A DNA stretch of 64,000 nucleotides, from NCBI GenBank assembly GCA_932294295.1, contig OW028577.1, positions 7,281,501 to 7,345,500 on the forward strand, read 5' to 3'. Source of the DNA: Alitta virens. Its lineage: Eukaryota; Annelida; Polychaeta; Phyllodocida; Nereididae. A model generated the notes under the pieces. That model saw only the letters and a program-made list of their open reading frames with translations. It made no database searches and was not told the origin of the DNA. Below, one piece after another: positions 34,913 to 46,258 of the stretch. The first letter of the stretch is position 1. Every line of letters begins with the position of its first letter. Made by a program: the position numbers and the translations under genes.

Positions 34913-36050
34913 AAAAACGGTTACAGAACATCATTAAAGATAACATCACGGATTGTGTAGATAGTTTGTGCCTTTCCATAGAATGCAGCATTACAGCTTG
35001 CCACGTACAGGAAAGAGAGAACCATTCAATTGTAAGCCGGGTGTTAAAGATTAATGAAGAGGCTCAGCTGCTTTGTGGTGGTAGCAAAACAAAACAGACA
35101 CATAACAATAGTTAGAGTTACACATAAATCGATTGGGCTTTTTTTATGTCTTGGTGCCTGCTGTCAAACTTAACCAGCCTACCAAGCAATGCAGTTTTCT
35201 CTGAGGCTTGCCTGAAGGCAAATGCGGTCAAGTCCGTCTAAGCATGCTGAAGGAAAAGATAAATAAAAATGAGACAGGCAAGGCAAGACATACCTTGGAG
35301 CAAACGACCCTTAAAACCATCAATTCAATCTGTCATCACAAGCCTGACGAAAGCGGCCCTTTTTAGCAGTACTCAGTAATCGACAGTTCTGTCTGGACAT
35401 ATTCTGTAGGCCCAGGTTTTCGGGTGACTCCCTCTCCTGTCCCTTGGGATAAGGAGAGTGTACTAAAGACTGGAAGCGTCTTCTTAACATTGATAACACA
35501 GTGCCCAATTCCCTTTGCACGGCGGTTGTAAAGAAGCCTGAAACCAACCAGACCGTCTCTGTTAGAATTCTTCTGGATTTCCAGCGGTTTCTAGCTACAC
35601 ATCAGTTTATAATAAGGTGCATGGAGTGCCTACCTTTTGCAATAGCACATTCTCTAAACGGTGCGGTTGAAGTCACTCTGGTGTAAACATAATATTATAT
35701 GATGTAAGTGCTCTAACATTTTGGTGGTATGCTTCCGGTGAACTATGAATTGTCGTGCCAAAAAAATGCAAACACGTCACCACCACAACTCTCACAGTAG
35801 TTCACAAATGACGAATTGGCAATTAACAGAACAATATATTACTGTACGTTAACAAAAAGGCTGGAAGCCACAATTATTTTCCTGAATATCGTTTTCCCAG
35901 ACAGGCATCAAACGAAAGAGCGATTCGATCAATTTTTACAATGAACACCAAAGATACATTTAATGACACATTGCCATAGAAAACAGCTGAAATGGTATTT
36001 ACAATAGCTGGTTCCATGAATGAGTTACATCTAGCGACAGATTTGGGGGG
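34913..36050. other. receptor intron, part 1, no further feature
   Basis: Lies between the tail exon and TM7 exon of the minus-strand receptor. Moderately GC-rich stretches near 35380-35620 contain open frames on both strands without recognisable domains. Confidence 0.5.
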
Positions 36051-36056
36051 TAGGGT

Positions 36057-36240
36057 GGGGGCCTAGCTCAGTGGTAGCGCATTTGGCTACCAACCACTGG
36101 GTCCTGGGTTCGAATCCAGCCTATGTTGGAAGGTTTCTTCATCATTCGCCTCATTGCCTTGGCACCTGCCTGTCCTGATCAGCCCTTTCTGGTGCAAAAA
36201 TATGGGACATAGACCCACCCACTCACCCGCCAGAGCCTTC
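36057..36240 (+). repeat. tRNA-derived SINE, family 1, copy a
   Basis: The head has an A box TAGCTCAGTGG (36064-36074) and a B box GGTTCGAATCC (36107-36117) with tRNA spacing. The 5' GGGGCCT has no pairing partner after the B box, so it is a SINE and not a tRNA gene. The body (CTGCCTGTCCTGATCAGCCC, then GGTGCAAAAATATGGGACAT) matches the copies at 46072-46258, 54595-54706 and 60230-60405. It lies in the receptor intron. Confidence 0.88.
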
Positions 36241-38452
36241 CCTTTTTCTATGTGCGTCTACATTTAGGCTCCTGTACTGCTTGGTCACCCCAGCCGAATG
36301 AGTTTTGAGTAGTACATTGTATTGATTGTCAGTGGATAAACTACCAGGAATCCTTATCAATCACAACGCTCTGGCTGAATTTATTCATGCAATTGGCAAA
36401 CATGTTCCATCGGTTGTTCCCCCAGTCAGCGCCATTGTATTTTGTGGATTACTGGCCAAAGTAACAAAACAATTAAATATAAATACTACACGATATACAT
36501 CTCAACTTTCTGCCATTCGTAGATATTAAATTGGCACAATTTGGCGGTGCCTTGTACTCGGTGTCTATGCTTAGGCAAGTGACAGTTTCCACACTCACGA
36601 ATATAATTTTCATGTTTTTAGTACAAAGCATGGAGCATCAAAGAATGGACAGAAATGTCAGCAATAACTCCAGCTCATTCTTTGTGACTGATGACAATAC
36701 CACTCTGTAGCAATCAGCATAAAGCTTCCTCTTTCCAATTCCTGAAATTTTAGCTTCTTGTCATCATTTTGGCCATTTGTCATAGTCACAGAGAACAACA
36801 GAAATTACAATGGAAAACAGCGAAGAGTAAATCAAAATTGCCTAAAGAGTTTTCATTATCAGTTGGAAAGTTTGGTTTTTACTACTAACCTTTTTAACCA
36901 TGCTCTATGCTATGTATTACTACAGTCTAAATCCCATTGTATGCCCTTGGAGAAATTAGGTCTAAATAGGTCTAATTTCTCCAAGGTATGCCACAATTAG
37001 GCTACCTTTACATTTTTTTTTGCAATTAAGCCATCCATTTGTGTTGGTGTACCAGATTACGCACTGTAAATTACCTAATCACTCAAGCCACAGCACTATT
37101 ACAGCCATTAGTATGGTATCTACGATGGTTCTAGAGTACTTTTTCATAGAAATACAATGGCAATTTCTACGATGAAATCAGATCCTCAAAGGTATATGCA
37201 AGTCACGCGCAGTATGATCCGCTTCAGAAGAACAATGCTCTCCTCTTGGGAAAACTGTTTATCACAATTTGAGGCATACAATGTATCGTCAATAGAACTG
37301 TTTTTCACATGCACTGCATCCGACCAGAAGCACATGCAATGGATTAACGAGAAATGCATTAATTTCTGGCAAAAAATGCATTTATTTAAGGCTATGCATT
37401 CAAATTTCTTCTCTCCATTTCAACCGGTTCATTATTCATGTCGTCGCTTGGAAACTTTGAGAATATTGAGTCATTTCATCACAGTCTCTGAGTCACAGAA
37501 ATGAAGAAAATTGCAAACATCTGCAAAATTTTACAAGTTATAGCATTGTTTTTAAAAACACACAAGGACTACAACTTCATATTTGACCATTTGATATTTG
37601 AATTACTTGGCATTCATCAGTCTGGTTTTATCAAAATCCCTTTAAGAACATAATTTAAGCCATGTTGTTGCAACGATAAGACTTAAGTATGCATGTAAAT
37701 AGATAACATGACCTTTCAACTGGATACACCGAAATCTCTTTGAATAGGTTAGTCAAAACAGCTTACTTCTTATCTTCTGACTAACATTTTAGACGCATTT
37801 TTCACCAACTTTAGACTCTTTCAAGAATGATTGACCACCAATAACCATTTTTAACTAACATATGAGTCAGCTTAATCTAACAATTTTGTCAGCCTCAGCC
37901 ATGATGATTTACTTACAGGTAAGGATCTAGAGCCCCCCCCCCCCCCCCCAATCCATTCGGCACCTAATTTACATTGCCATAATAGGCATCAGCCCCCCCC
38001 CCGTCTTAAATTAAAGTGCATTTATAAGTTGTTATATATTTTTTAATTAATAGAACTTTTTTGATTGGCATACAATTTTCCAAGACTTCTATATCCTAGC
38101 AGTTAAAAGAACTATTTGCGCCCAAATTGACCCGCACTTTTCGGATATAAATACCAAGTAATGTAGGAGGTAAACTAATAAGGTCGGCTAATTATTTCTG
38201 TTCCGAGTTATTAGGGTGGTACTTTTAGTGATTCTCCCCCTGATGTTTTAAAAATAGAAAGCTGAGTTGCGCCACTTCATGTTGTTTTTGCTTAACATCA
38301 AAATTAAGTTGACCAGCAATCACACAATTAGCCAAGCCAAGCAAACAACATCTGTGAACGATATTCAATAATAAGACAAACGTTATACCTACCATATATA
38401 AAACACCTTAGGTTAACGAACAATTTAATTGACACTATTTAATATTACCTAC
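36241..38452. other. receptor intron, part 2, with poly-C runs
   Basis: AT-rich intron of the minus-strand receptor. Two C runs (about 37934-37950 and 37993-38002) lie near its 5' part. A 115-codon open frame on the plus strand (37157-37504) shows no domain and is treated as chance. Confidence 0.5.
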
Positions 38453-38541
38453 CGTACACAATGGGGTTGACACAGCTGTTGGAAACGGCAAATATAAACA
38501 AGGCTCTCTGCACTTTTGGATCAAGTTTCTCAGCCGATTGT
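38453..38541 (-). CDS. GnRH/AKH/corazonin-type receptor, TM7 exon
   Basis: The minus-strand exon follows acceptor TTTGCTGTTTGCAG and ends at donor G|GTAGGT. It encodes (R)QSAEKLDPKVQRAL, FIFAVSNSCVNPIVY and the first base of glycine. NSCVNPIVYG is the class A NPxxY motif at the end of TM7. The asparagine of NPxxY sits where the GnRH/AKH/corazonin and vasopressin/oxytocin groups carry NP or DP. The preceding extracellular loop is short (EKLDPKVQ). The exon is 89 nt, enters in phase 2 and leaves in phase 1, matching both neighbours. A second donor 4 bp downstream (AG|GTAATA) exists, but its phase would not fit the tail exon. Confidence 0.88.
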
Positions 38542-38871
38542 CTGCAAACAGCAAAAATAAAACCTTTATTCATTCTATATATTTGAGGGTTTCTACTGAA
38601 AACTGTGAGAAATGTTTTAGTGGAGGTTAGTCTCACCACGAAGACCTATGAGTCATTAGTGAATGTGCACACAAATTATGTTGGGCTATGTAACACTTAT
38701 CGATTCTTTAAAATTATCATAATTATTTATTTTATAAACATTTTTAAAACGAGCCTTGCCCACATGTACATGAATTGCAAACTATTAAGTTTATTCCCCG
38801 CCCCCCTTTTTCCGTTTCCACATTAGAATGTATGATATCTAAAAGTACATGCAGCACCATATCGATAAATT

Positions 38872-39022
38872 TCATACATTTACAAGGTTTATATATTTTT
38901 TAGTGAAAGACGACTATAAGCTAGGAGTAGACAGAAGCAGCTGGCTTTAGCTAGTTATAGCTACAGCAAGGAATAGGTACAGAGCTGTCTAGAGTCACCA
39001 TATTTTATGAAAGTAACTGTAG
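38872..39022. repeat. intron segment with a diverged relative at 62692-62862
   Basis: Shared words in order include ACATTTAC, AAGGTTTATAT, CAGAAGCAGCTGGCTTTAGC, CTAGAGTC and TATTTTATGAAA. The similarity stops about 8 bp before the TM6 exon donor. The second copy is not followed by a TM6-like exon, so a dispersed repeat is likelier than a gene duplicate. Confidence 0.65.
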
Positions 39023-39029
39023 AACTCAC

Positions 39030-39093
39030 CTGTCGACCCACCACCAGGCAGAGATTATGAAATAAGGCGTCCAGCAGGTGACAAAGACAATAA
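39030..39093 (-). CDS. GnRH/AKH/corazonin-type receptor, TM6 exon
   Basis: The minus-strand 64-nt exon lies between acceptor TTTTTTTCTTTCAG and donor CAG|GTGAGT. It encodes IVFVTCWTPYFIISAWWWVD plus split codons at both ends (phase 1 in, phase 2 out). CWTPY is the CWxP toggle motif of TM6. The aromatic run after it (AWWWVD) matches the WYW-like stretch typical of the GnRH/AKH/corazonin receptor group at the TM6/loop 3 border, rather than the vasopressin/oxytocin pattern. The split arginine codon AG|A joins the TM7 exon across a 488-bp intron. The exon for TM5 and loop 3 was not found upstream; it must end in phase 1. Confidence 0.85.
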
Positions 39094-40017
39094 CTGAAAG
39101 AAAAAAAGTAATTATGTAGGGCACCTGACACACCAAATATAATTACTTTACATACTTGTTTTGATTACTACAATGAAGTGTGCATACTCTGTCTCTTTTT
39201 CTGTCAGAGCATACACATTTCACTGAAAGTGATTATTAAAGGATACTTTATGTTATGTGTGCTCTACATCTCTGTCAGACAAAATTAATCATTTCATATT
39301 TAATTTAATGGCAGAGAAACACAAGTTAACATTAGTTAAATTTATATTGATTTTACCTCATTAAATAAATTAATAAACTTTTTATCATTTATACTTCAAA
39401 TTAAAAAAAAAACTTTGTGGTTTCAAATAAGGAAGATATATTATTCAGTAAGAAAAAGTGTGTCAAAAACTGAACATTCGCAAGTCGTATTGCCACAATC
39501 AAGTAGTTCCATCTACTTTTTTTCTCATTTTAGCAATTTCTTGGTTGGACAATTGTACATATACCTGATTCGACTATTTTGTGTTACTAAGTAACATTTT
39601 TAATTAAACGACAAGATATCACAGCTTGACTGAAATTATGATAGTCTTAGAAAATGCAATTTGTATAGGAAACTTTGTAGTATATGCGGCGGGCATAACA
39701 AAATATTTGCATTAGTAAAATGCACCACAAAAGCTAACACGTGGGGCATCCTTAATTGGGAAGTATTGAGCCAAAGGGATCGCACTCTAAAAATACACCC
39801 TGAGATGTCACTTAGCCCCTAGCCTGGCAGCAGTCCTGTCATTTTTCGCGGTATTTTGCAACAGTTTCACACCTCAGTGCCTACTATTACCCTTTCACGT
39901 CATGATTCAGGTAGGTTAAATTGACAGCTAAAATGACAGTATAGCGACCCTATATAACCGTGTGGAGGACCCAACCCTCCAAGTTTGTGGACCAATCAAC
40001 GTCATGGCCACTGGGCC
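39094..40017. other. receptor upstream intron, no further exon found
   Basis: AT-rich sequence 5' (on the minus strand) of the TM6 exon. I looked for hydrophobic exons with flanking AC...CT signals on the plus-strand text and found none that I could support here. Confidence 0.4.
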
Positions 40018-40064
40018 ATCTTATCTTATCTTATCTTATCTTGTCTTGTCTTGTCTTGTCTTAC
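40018..40064. repeat. (TCTTA)n / (TCTTG)n microsatellite
   Basis: Pentanucleotide run shifting from TTATC to TTGTC. A similar TTATC run occurs at 48087-48113. Such short tails are often left by non-LTR retrotransposon insertions, but no LINE body was recognised next to it. Confidence 0.88.
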
Positions 40065-40284
40065 CCATAATATTTTTCTGTTTGCTTAACGTTCTGAGGT
40101 CACGCAGAGAGTATTACGAGTGTCGTTATACTGTCACCGTCAGAGTCTCCTTTCAGGCATCATTACTTCCTGTGTAATTTGCAGGGCAGACACACTAACA
40201 AGACATGTTTAGTAAACAGAAAAGAATTACTTTCTCTGCACCACATTTGAGAAAACTTATGGAAGTCATATCACAGTAAACTGT

Positions 40285-42150
40285 TAGCGCTAACTTCAAA
40301 CTACCGAACTTAAACTGCACTCGAACTTTCCTCAAACTTCACTTCACTCAAACTTCACTTCACTCAAACTTCACTTCACTCAAACTTCACTTCACTCAAA
40401 CTTCACTTCACTCAAACTTCACTTCACTCAAACTTCAAGTAAATTTTGCGCGAATTCCCGAGAAATTTTCACAGCGGAAATTTTCCGTGAAATATAAGGG
40501 AATTTATGGAAATTATATGGGAATATAACTGTTAATGATTGATATAATATGAAAGGTGTATGTCTATTATAGTCTAAACATGCTAAATGATGTTTCAGGC
40601 TTTCAGCAGACTTCTATTTTCTCAGAGGACATTTGAATGTTTAGAAATATCGGTAGAAGAACAACAAGAAATGTTGCAAGATGCGGCAAGAACTTCAAGA
40701 ATTAAAATCAACAGAGATTAAGATAATATCAAAATTATCAATTAAAAGTACAAAACTAAGTTTGTCATTAAATCAAACAACATTTTACTTCCGATCTTTA
40801 AACTTCGTCGTCAATATCATCAAGTTCATATTCAGCAACAGATTCATAAGTAAGGCGTGTTGAAGAATCCAGAGATGGCTCAAACAACTGCAGGTTGGAC
40901 TTGATAGAGGCTAGCTTCTCCACCCTCTAATTAGTGAGCCTATTGTGATTTTTTTTGTGTACTCTGCTGAAAGGACCAGTGCAGAATGATTGAAACGATC
41001 CCAGGCACAATCACGCTACCTGAAAGTTCTTTGTTCTGAACACCAGCTCCAAGTAACAGGTAAGGATAACCAATTCATGTTTTCATAACAAATAGCCTCA
41101 TATTGTATGGAGGTTTAATCTTTAGTATTTCTTTTTTTTTATTCAGCCTTATCTGTAATTTGTCTACCGACTCTACTTGTATACTTGTAAACTGTACATT
41201 GATTCCTAAGTATCATCCAGAAATATAAAATTTAAACCATTCAGGTAGATAAATCAAGGAAAACAAAATGACTATAACAGGCGTTGAAGAGTATGACATC
41301 ATTCACAACTGTTGTTCACAAGATTCTAATTAGCTGTAATTAGACGAGAAATGTAGTTAGGCCAAAAAGAATGCAAAATATTTCAATAAAAGCCTTTCAT
41401 TTTGAAAATTCCCAATATTCCCAAAGTTCCCGCCGCTATAAATTCCAGAAATTTTTCCATGGAAAATTTCCAAAATTCCCGGAAATTTTCCCGGCCTTTG
41501 CATCACTAATCATAGCCATACATGCACCCCAGAAGGTAGGTTTTTTCCCATGTTATAACAGGCTTCATTGATCCAATTGTCTTGGTATTTTGCCTTCAGA
41601 AAATGCACTTAGTTCCTGCAACTGATGGTGAAATTGGATGGACCAGTTGTTTTATTAGATATTTTGCAGCTACACATCTGTGCATTTAAAGAGGTGTAGG
41701 TTTAGTCTATATTTTATTTCGTGTAAATTAAGGCCTATCGTTTTGTTTAAAAAAAAAAGAAAAAAGAAATAAAGTCAACTCAAAAAGTGCCTTAATATAT
41801 AGTAAGTTAGTAGTTCACTTGAAATTACCGCACACTTTACTTGATAAAGAGGTAGAGAGGAGATGAATCACATCACGTAAAGCAGATCTTTAGCAATATT
41901 TTGGTTTTTACAGCACTAAAATCGGACAAGAAATAAGGAAGTTAGAGGCAATTAAAGTAATTGTAAATGAGCGCTGAGCACGAAGTAAGCACAAAGTTAG
42001 CGCGAAGTTCACGCACAGTTAGCACACAGTTAGAGCTGAGTACAGTTCACTAGAAATTAGTGCTAAGTTCAGCACTAAGTTCAAGTGAAGTTCCTTGGAC
42101 TTCAAGTGAAGTTCACTCCTGAAAAGTTCAAGTAAACTTCCACTGGCTCA
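40285..42150. mobile_element. candidate foldback-like element with AACTTCACTT subrepeats
   Basis: The left part (40285-40440) is rich in AACTTCACTT-type words. The right part (about 41985-42140) is rich in the inverse, GTGAAGTTC and AAGTTCAAGTGAAG, and both parts carry GCGCTAAC/TTAGCGC near their inner side. A second, inner inverted pair is rich in GGGAATTT-like and AAATTTTCC-like words (40445-40520 and 41400-41490). No coding capacity. Exact termini and target duplication could not be fixed. Confidence 0.5.
40332..40438. repeat. 16-bp minisatellite, about 6.7 units
   Basis: AAACTTCACTTCACTC recurs every 16 bp from 40334 to 40430, perfectly. Confidence 0.96.
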
Positions 42151-42198
42151 TGACACCTCTGATACACACAAAATTCACTTGAAATTTGAGAACACAGA

Positions 42199-42384
42199 AC
42201 GGATGTTCCTTTCACAGCTTCATACATAACCACGTTTACCCGTGCACTAAACTGAAATATGATACAGACATAATGTGCAGTTGTTGGTTTTCTTTTTCGT
42301 AACTCTCAAACACCATTAAATCTTTTGCAGCTTTATATTTAGGCAGGTTGTTACCTGCATTAAATGGTCAGACAGGTCAGGTGT
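42199..42384. repeat. local duplication, copy A (copy B at 42918-43146)
   Basis: Shared order of words: GGATGTCC/TTCC, CATACATA, TTTACCC, TGCACTAAA, GAGACATAATGTGCAGTT, CTTTTGCAGC, CTGCATTAAATGGTCAGACA. Copy B carries an extra insertion of about 45 bp. The two lie about 530 bp apart in the same orientation. Confidence 0.82.
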
Positions 42385-43146
42385 TGTTGCAAAGGATAAT
42401 GTTGATGGCAGACCCATTGGAGTATCAAAGAAGCCAGATCAATGGATACTTTTGAGACTTCACAGAAGGTGCTAACCACCAGGTATTAGGTGCACAGACT
42501 CACAAAAATATAAAACTACTTGCCCTATCTGCAAGCTGATTGCTTCCGGTGACACAGAGTGCTATGTATTTCTACCACCAACACATTTTGACCTACATGT
42601 CCCTCTGTTGGAAGTTTTTTTTTTTTTTCCTCTTCATACAATTTGTACTCAGGGGTTATATATTGGATGATTCCATAGATACAATACTAAAAATATATAT
42701 ACTATGTACAATGCAATACTATTCCAAGCAGGGATGCACCAGAGTTTGAAACAACATCAAGTTGTTTGCTAATTTATAAAACAAACTGATAGCATATGCT
42801 GATCATTCAAATGTGTTGTATTCAGTGAAGATGAAACTATATTAATGTTGCTAGGCCACATAATACTGTCTATGAAATTAAGACAAAATTCGAATGAAAT
42901 CAACCTCATAACCTGCAACGGGATGTCCCTTTTATAGTTTCATACATATCCACTTTTACCCATGCACTAAAGGGAAATATGATAGAGACATAATGTGCAG
43001 TTTTTGGTTTTCCTTTTCGAGAGTCTGACTTATCATGTTGGATATAATAAACTAGGCTAACGCTCAGACCCCATGAATTCTTTTGCAGCATTATCGGTAT
43101 CTGGGTAGGTTGTTATCTGCATTAAATGGTCAGACAGGTTAGGTGC

Positions 43147-44559
43147 TCCGTCTACACTGAAAATCCTCTTTAAGCGATTTTCAGCATAGCTGTATCATAT
43201 ACACTGTGTATTATACTGAATTGAGCACTTGTTAGTATCACAAATGATTAGATAATTTTTCTGTGAAAACGCCTTTTTTAGAACAACTCGAGCAAGTTTC
43301 TGTTTCTCTCACAACCTAGGGTTGATCACTACACACTTTTATTGCAATCTGTTATGATTGCAAAACTCAACAAATTTTGATTATCAGTTAGTTTTTGTGT
43401 TAAACTGTGACTTGCATATATGCTAGGTGGCCTTTGTCACCTTTGGTGTCCAATTGTTTGTTTTCCTGTACACTTCCCAAGCGATTTCCTGCATTTGAGC
43501 ATTTGAGCTATTGCTACTGAACAACATACATGAATATAGAATGCCAACAAAGTGTCACGTCCTTATATGGAAATGATTCATATGAATACAGATAAACTTC
43601 CGTCGTATGAATACAGTCGACTTTTCATTGGCATGCATTTACAGTATAGTTGCTGTATCCCCGTTTCTGAAAATGGCAATTAGTAAGCCCACATTACCCC
43701 AAAGGTAGGTCTGTGCTGCCATGCAGCATATCATGCACAAAAAAGGGGCTAAACCATTAGGTCATGCACAGACGTTTGCCATCATGACAGCGCAAGCAAG
43801 TTAGCATACAATAAGACCAAGGCTACTGACTTTGTCAAGAACAGCTTTTACTCCCCCTGTGTAACTGCCTTCAACGATGGGGCCCGTTTCAGTCAAAAAC
43901 ATCATATTACACTTCAAAAATGGCAATATTATACACAAAAATAAATTTCCTTATTCTAAGTGATAATTAAAAGTGATAACTTTATTTACTTATGGGTATT
44001 TGCATATATTTTTGGGGAATTCCTGGCCTGTACGCTGGGAATGTTTAATTCTCATCTGTAATGGCAGCTAATTTGCATATGTCACCATCTACACACATGA
44101 TGGTGCTTCCTGATTGGCCAATATCTCCCAAGCACTGTGTGCTGTTAGCCTTAAGCCAATTGAGTGACATAACAGCAATCTTTGTTTAAGACTTGAGTGT
44201 ATTCAATGCAAACAAAACGAATTGAAATGCAATTTCATGTTTAAAGTGTTAGACATTCAATGTCATAAACCAGCCTATAGGCTATTAGGCAAATTTGTTT
44301 GTATTTAAGTCTAACTGGCAAACTAGCAAAATAATTGCCATCAAGCTCAGGGCATTTCCTAATGTATTTAGCTACATTCTGATTGGCTGTTGCAAATGAC
44401 ATTGCTGCCTCTTGAGATGAGAAGCCAATTAAGGCAGTTAGTAGCCTTGGTATTAGGTAAAGTATAAGTCCTGTCATCACTGAGCAATGTTATATGTGTT
44501 GGCAAATGCCTGTGGGTCATGATGCTTAAGTGTAGGGGAGATTTTGTTTCACCTTAAAT
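43147..44559. other. intronic/intergenic, no gene recognised
   Basis: AT-rich. A small inverted pair CTGAAAATC...GATTTTCAG lies at 43158-43184. Open frame 44241-44480 on the minus strand has no recognisable domain. Confidence 0.4.
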
Positions 44560-45130
44560 GGGGGATGCACGTCATTAATCCAATAGCCATTGCCCTAAGA
44601 CATGGTTAGAGTGAGGGAGACTGACAACGCTCTGCTATTTTGTGAATATTCTGCATTACCGCGATGCTCATATTTTGTACCCACAAAAACACAGCATGGC
44701 GTCCCATTTGGCGTCATTAAGAGCTCATTCCACCTCGACAGATTGCAGCTCTTCGCGTGCAAGGGTCACTCGATCACTCCATGGACAAAAAAAGAAAATG
44801 TGGCTGTGAGAGGCCCTGAATGAACAGGAAGCAGTCAGTATAGGGTCCCATCACCTCTGTGCCAGTTACAATGTCTTCAAAAATGGCAGGAGGAAAGCCA
44901 GCCAGGATGCGGGCATCAGTGCTGAGGGCAGCAATCTATCAAACAGGCACAGGGGCCCATACAGTAGGTTAGTGGCATTGTCAGAGCCACCTGTCCCCCA
45001 ACCTTCTCCCAGATGAGAGTCATTCAAGTGTCCAAAATGACCGCAGGGTCATATAAGACGACTTCCATTCTTATTTCCCTCTTAGGGCCCCTTCACAGGT
45101 TCCCACTTACTGCCCAGGGTTATAAGAGTG
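44560..45130. other. GC-richer block of unknown role
   Basis: This stretch is visibly richer in G and C than its surroundings. It contains open frames on the plus strand (44602-44823) without recognisable domains. It might be a degraded exon cluster, a repeat, or conserved noncoding sequence. No decision is possible from sequence alone. Confidence 0.35.
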
Positions 45131-46071
45131 TTATATATATCTAAAGTAACATTCTCCTTGCTTAAAACCCCCGTCTTGCGTTCAGGGCAATGACCGCATT
45201 GGATGTGAGATAAAAGTGAAAACCTTATGCTAATGGAACATCTCCAAAAGAGGACGATTACCTTGCTTGGATTTAAAACAAAGTTCGTTCAGTGAGTCTG
45301 AGCTACCTCCTCTGAAGTTGAGAAAAACGTAAAGGGAAAGATTGATTGTGGCAGATGGCATTCAATGAAATATTAACCAACAGATCTAGCAATCCCTTTT
45401 TTTGATTGTATCCCTCTTTTGACTTTTTGCAATCTTATGTTTCAATTAAAATCAGCAAAATGTAATGAGAACCTAGTCATAGTAGCCAAGACTCATCTAG
45501 CTGTCCCTGAGTCAGGATTGCTTCTACCGCAGAATTCTTTATTACTATCTCAAAGGTGCGCTGTCTTTCAAAATTTTATATATATTTTCAGTCAGTTTTA
45601 TAACTTGATTTAAATGACTAATGATGATATTAATAATCTGTATTAGCCTCCAAAAAAGAGATACAATTATAAATCACGAAGTATGCAATAAGATAAAAAA
45701 AATACTCAGGACAAGGCCTTAACAACCTTGCCAGCAATGTTTATCTCAAACCAAGCAAACTTATAAAATTATAGTATACACCACCACGTGACCTTTTCTA
45801 TCGATCTTTTGCAGGATATAACCAACGAAAAATGTTAGTTAACTCCCTCCTGAGTGCAAACTGAACTGTTATGCGTAATGGAGGCATCAAAACAAACGAT
45901 CAAACAAATTTTTTAATATGCCTTTTGGAGTATAAGTTAGTTATATCCCTCATACGGGAGTTAACTAACATTTTTCTTAGTTATATCCCCTCCGCCTTCG
46001 GTGTCGGGATATAACCAACAAAAATGCTAACTCCATCCTATTTGGGATATAATACATATACATCCTCTAAG
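45131..46071. other. no gene; short repeated TTAGTTATATCCC words
   Basis: Between 45815 and 46055 words such as GGATATAACCAAC, TTAGTTATATCCC and GTTAACTCCCTCC occur repeatedly in both orientations. This suggests a small degraded inverted-repeat element. Otherwise AT-rich and noncoding. Confidence 0.4.
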
Positions 46072-46258
46072 GGTGGGTGGGTGGGTGATTAGGGCTTTAC
46101 GTCCTGTATTTCTGCACCTGATGGGCTAATTAGGACAGGCAGGGACCATGGCAATGAGACGAAGGATGAAACAGCCATCCAACTTAGGCTCAACCGGGAA
46201 TCGAACCCGGGACCCAGCGGTTGGAAGCCCAGAGCGCTACCTCTGAGCTAGGCCCCCG
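46072..46258 (-). repeat. tRNA-derived SINE, family 1, copy b
   Basis: Reverse-orientation copy. The tRNA-like head lies at the right (complement of GGGAATCGAACCCGG for the B box, CTCTGAGCTAGGCCCC for the A box and start). The body (TGGGCTAATTAGGACAGGC, AGGGACCATGGCAATGAGAC) matches copies c and d. It ends at a GGGTGGGTGGGTGATT edge. Confidence 0.88.

Noticed and set aside
36057..36125. tRNA gene
   Set aside because: A and B boxes are present, but no acceptor stem closes and the sequence continues into a body shared with three other loci, so it is a SINE. The same holds at 46200, 51600 and 60245.
37157..37504. 115-codon plus-strand gene
   Set aside because: It lies in the receptor intron, with no domain, leader, splice context or repeat origin that I can show.
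38449..38453. Alternative donor for the TM7 exon (AG|GTAATA)
   Set aside because: Using it would put the tail exon out of frame; G|GTAGGT gives a continuous frame into the helix-8 sequence.
40332..40438. CRISPR-like array
   Set aside because: Units are 16 bp back to back with no unique spacers; it is a minisatellite in a eukaryotic genome. The same holds for 27019-27147 and 59715-59945.
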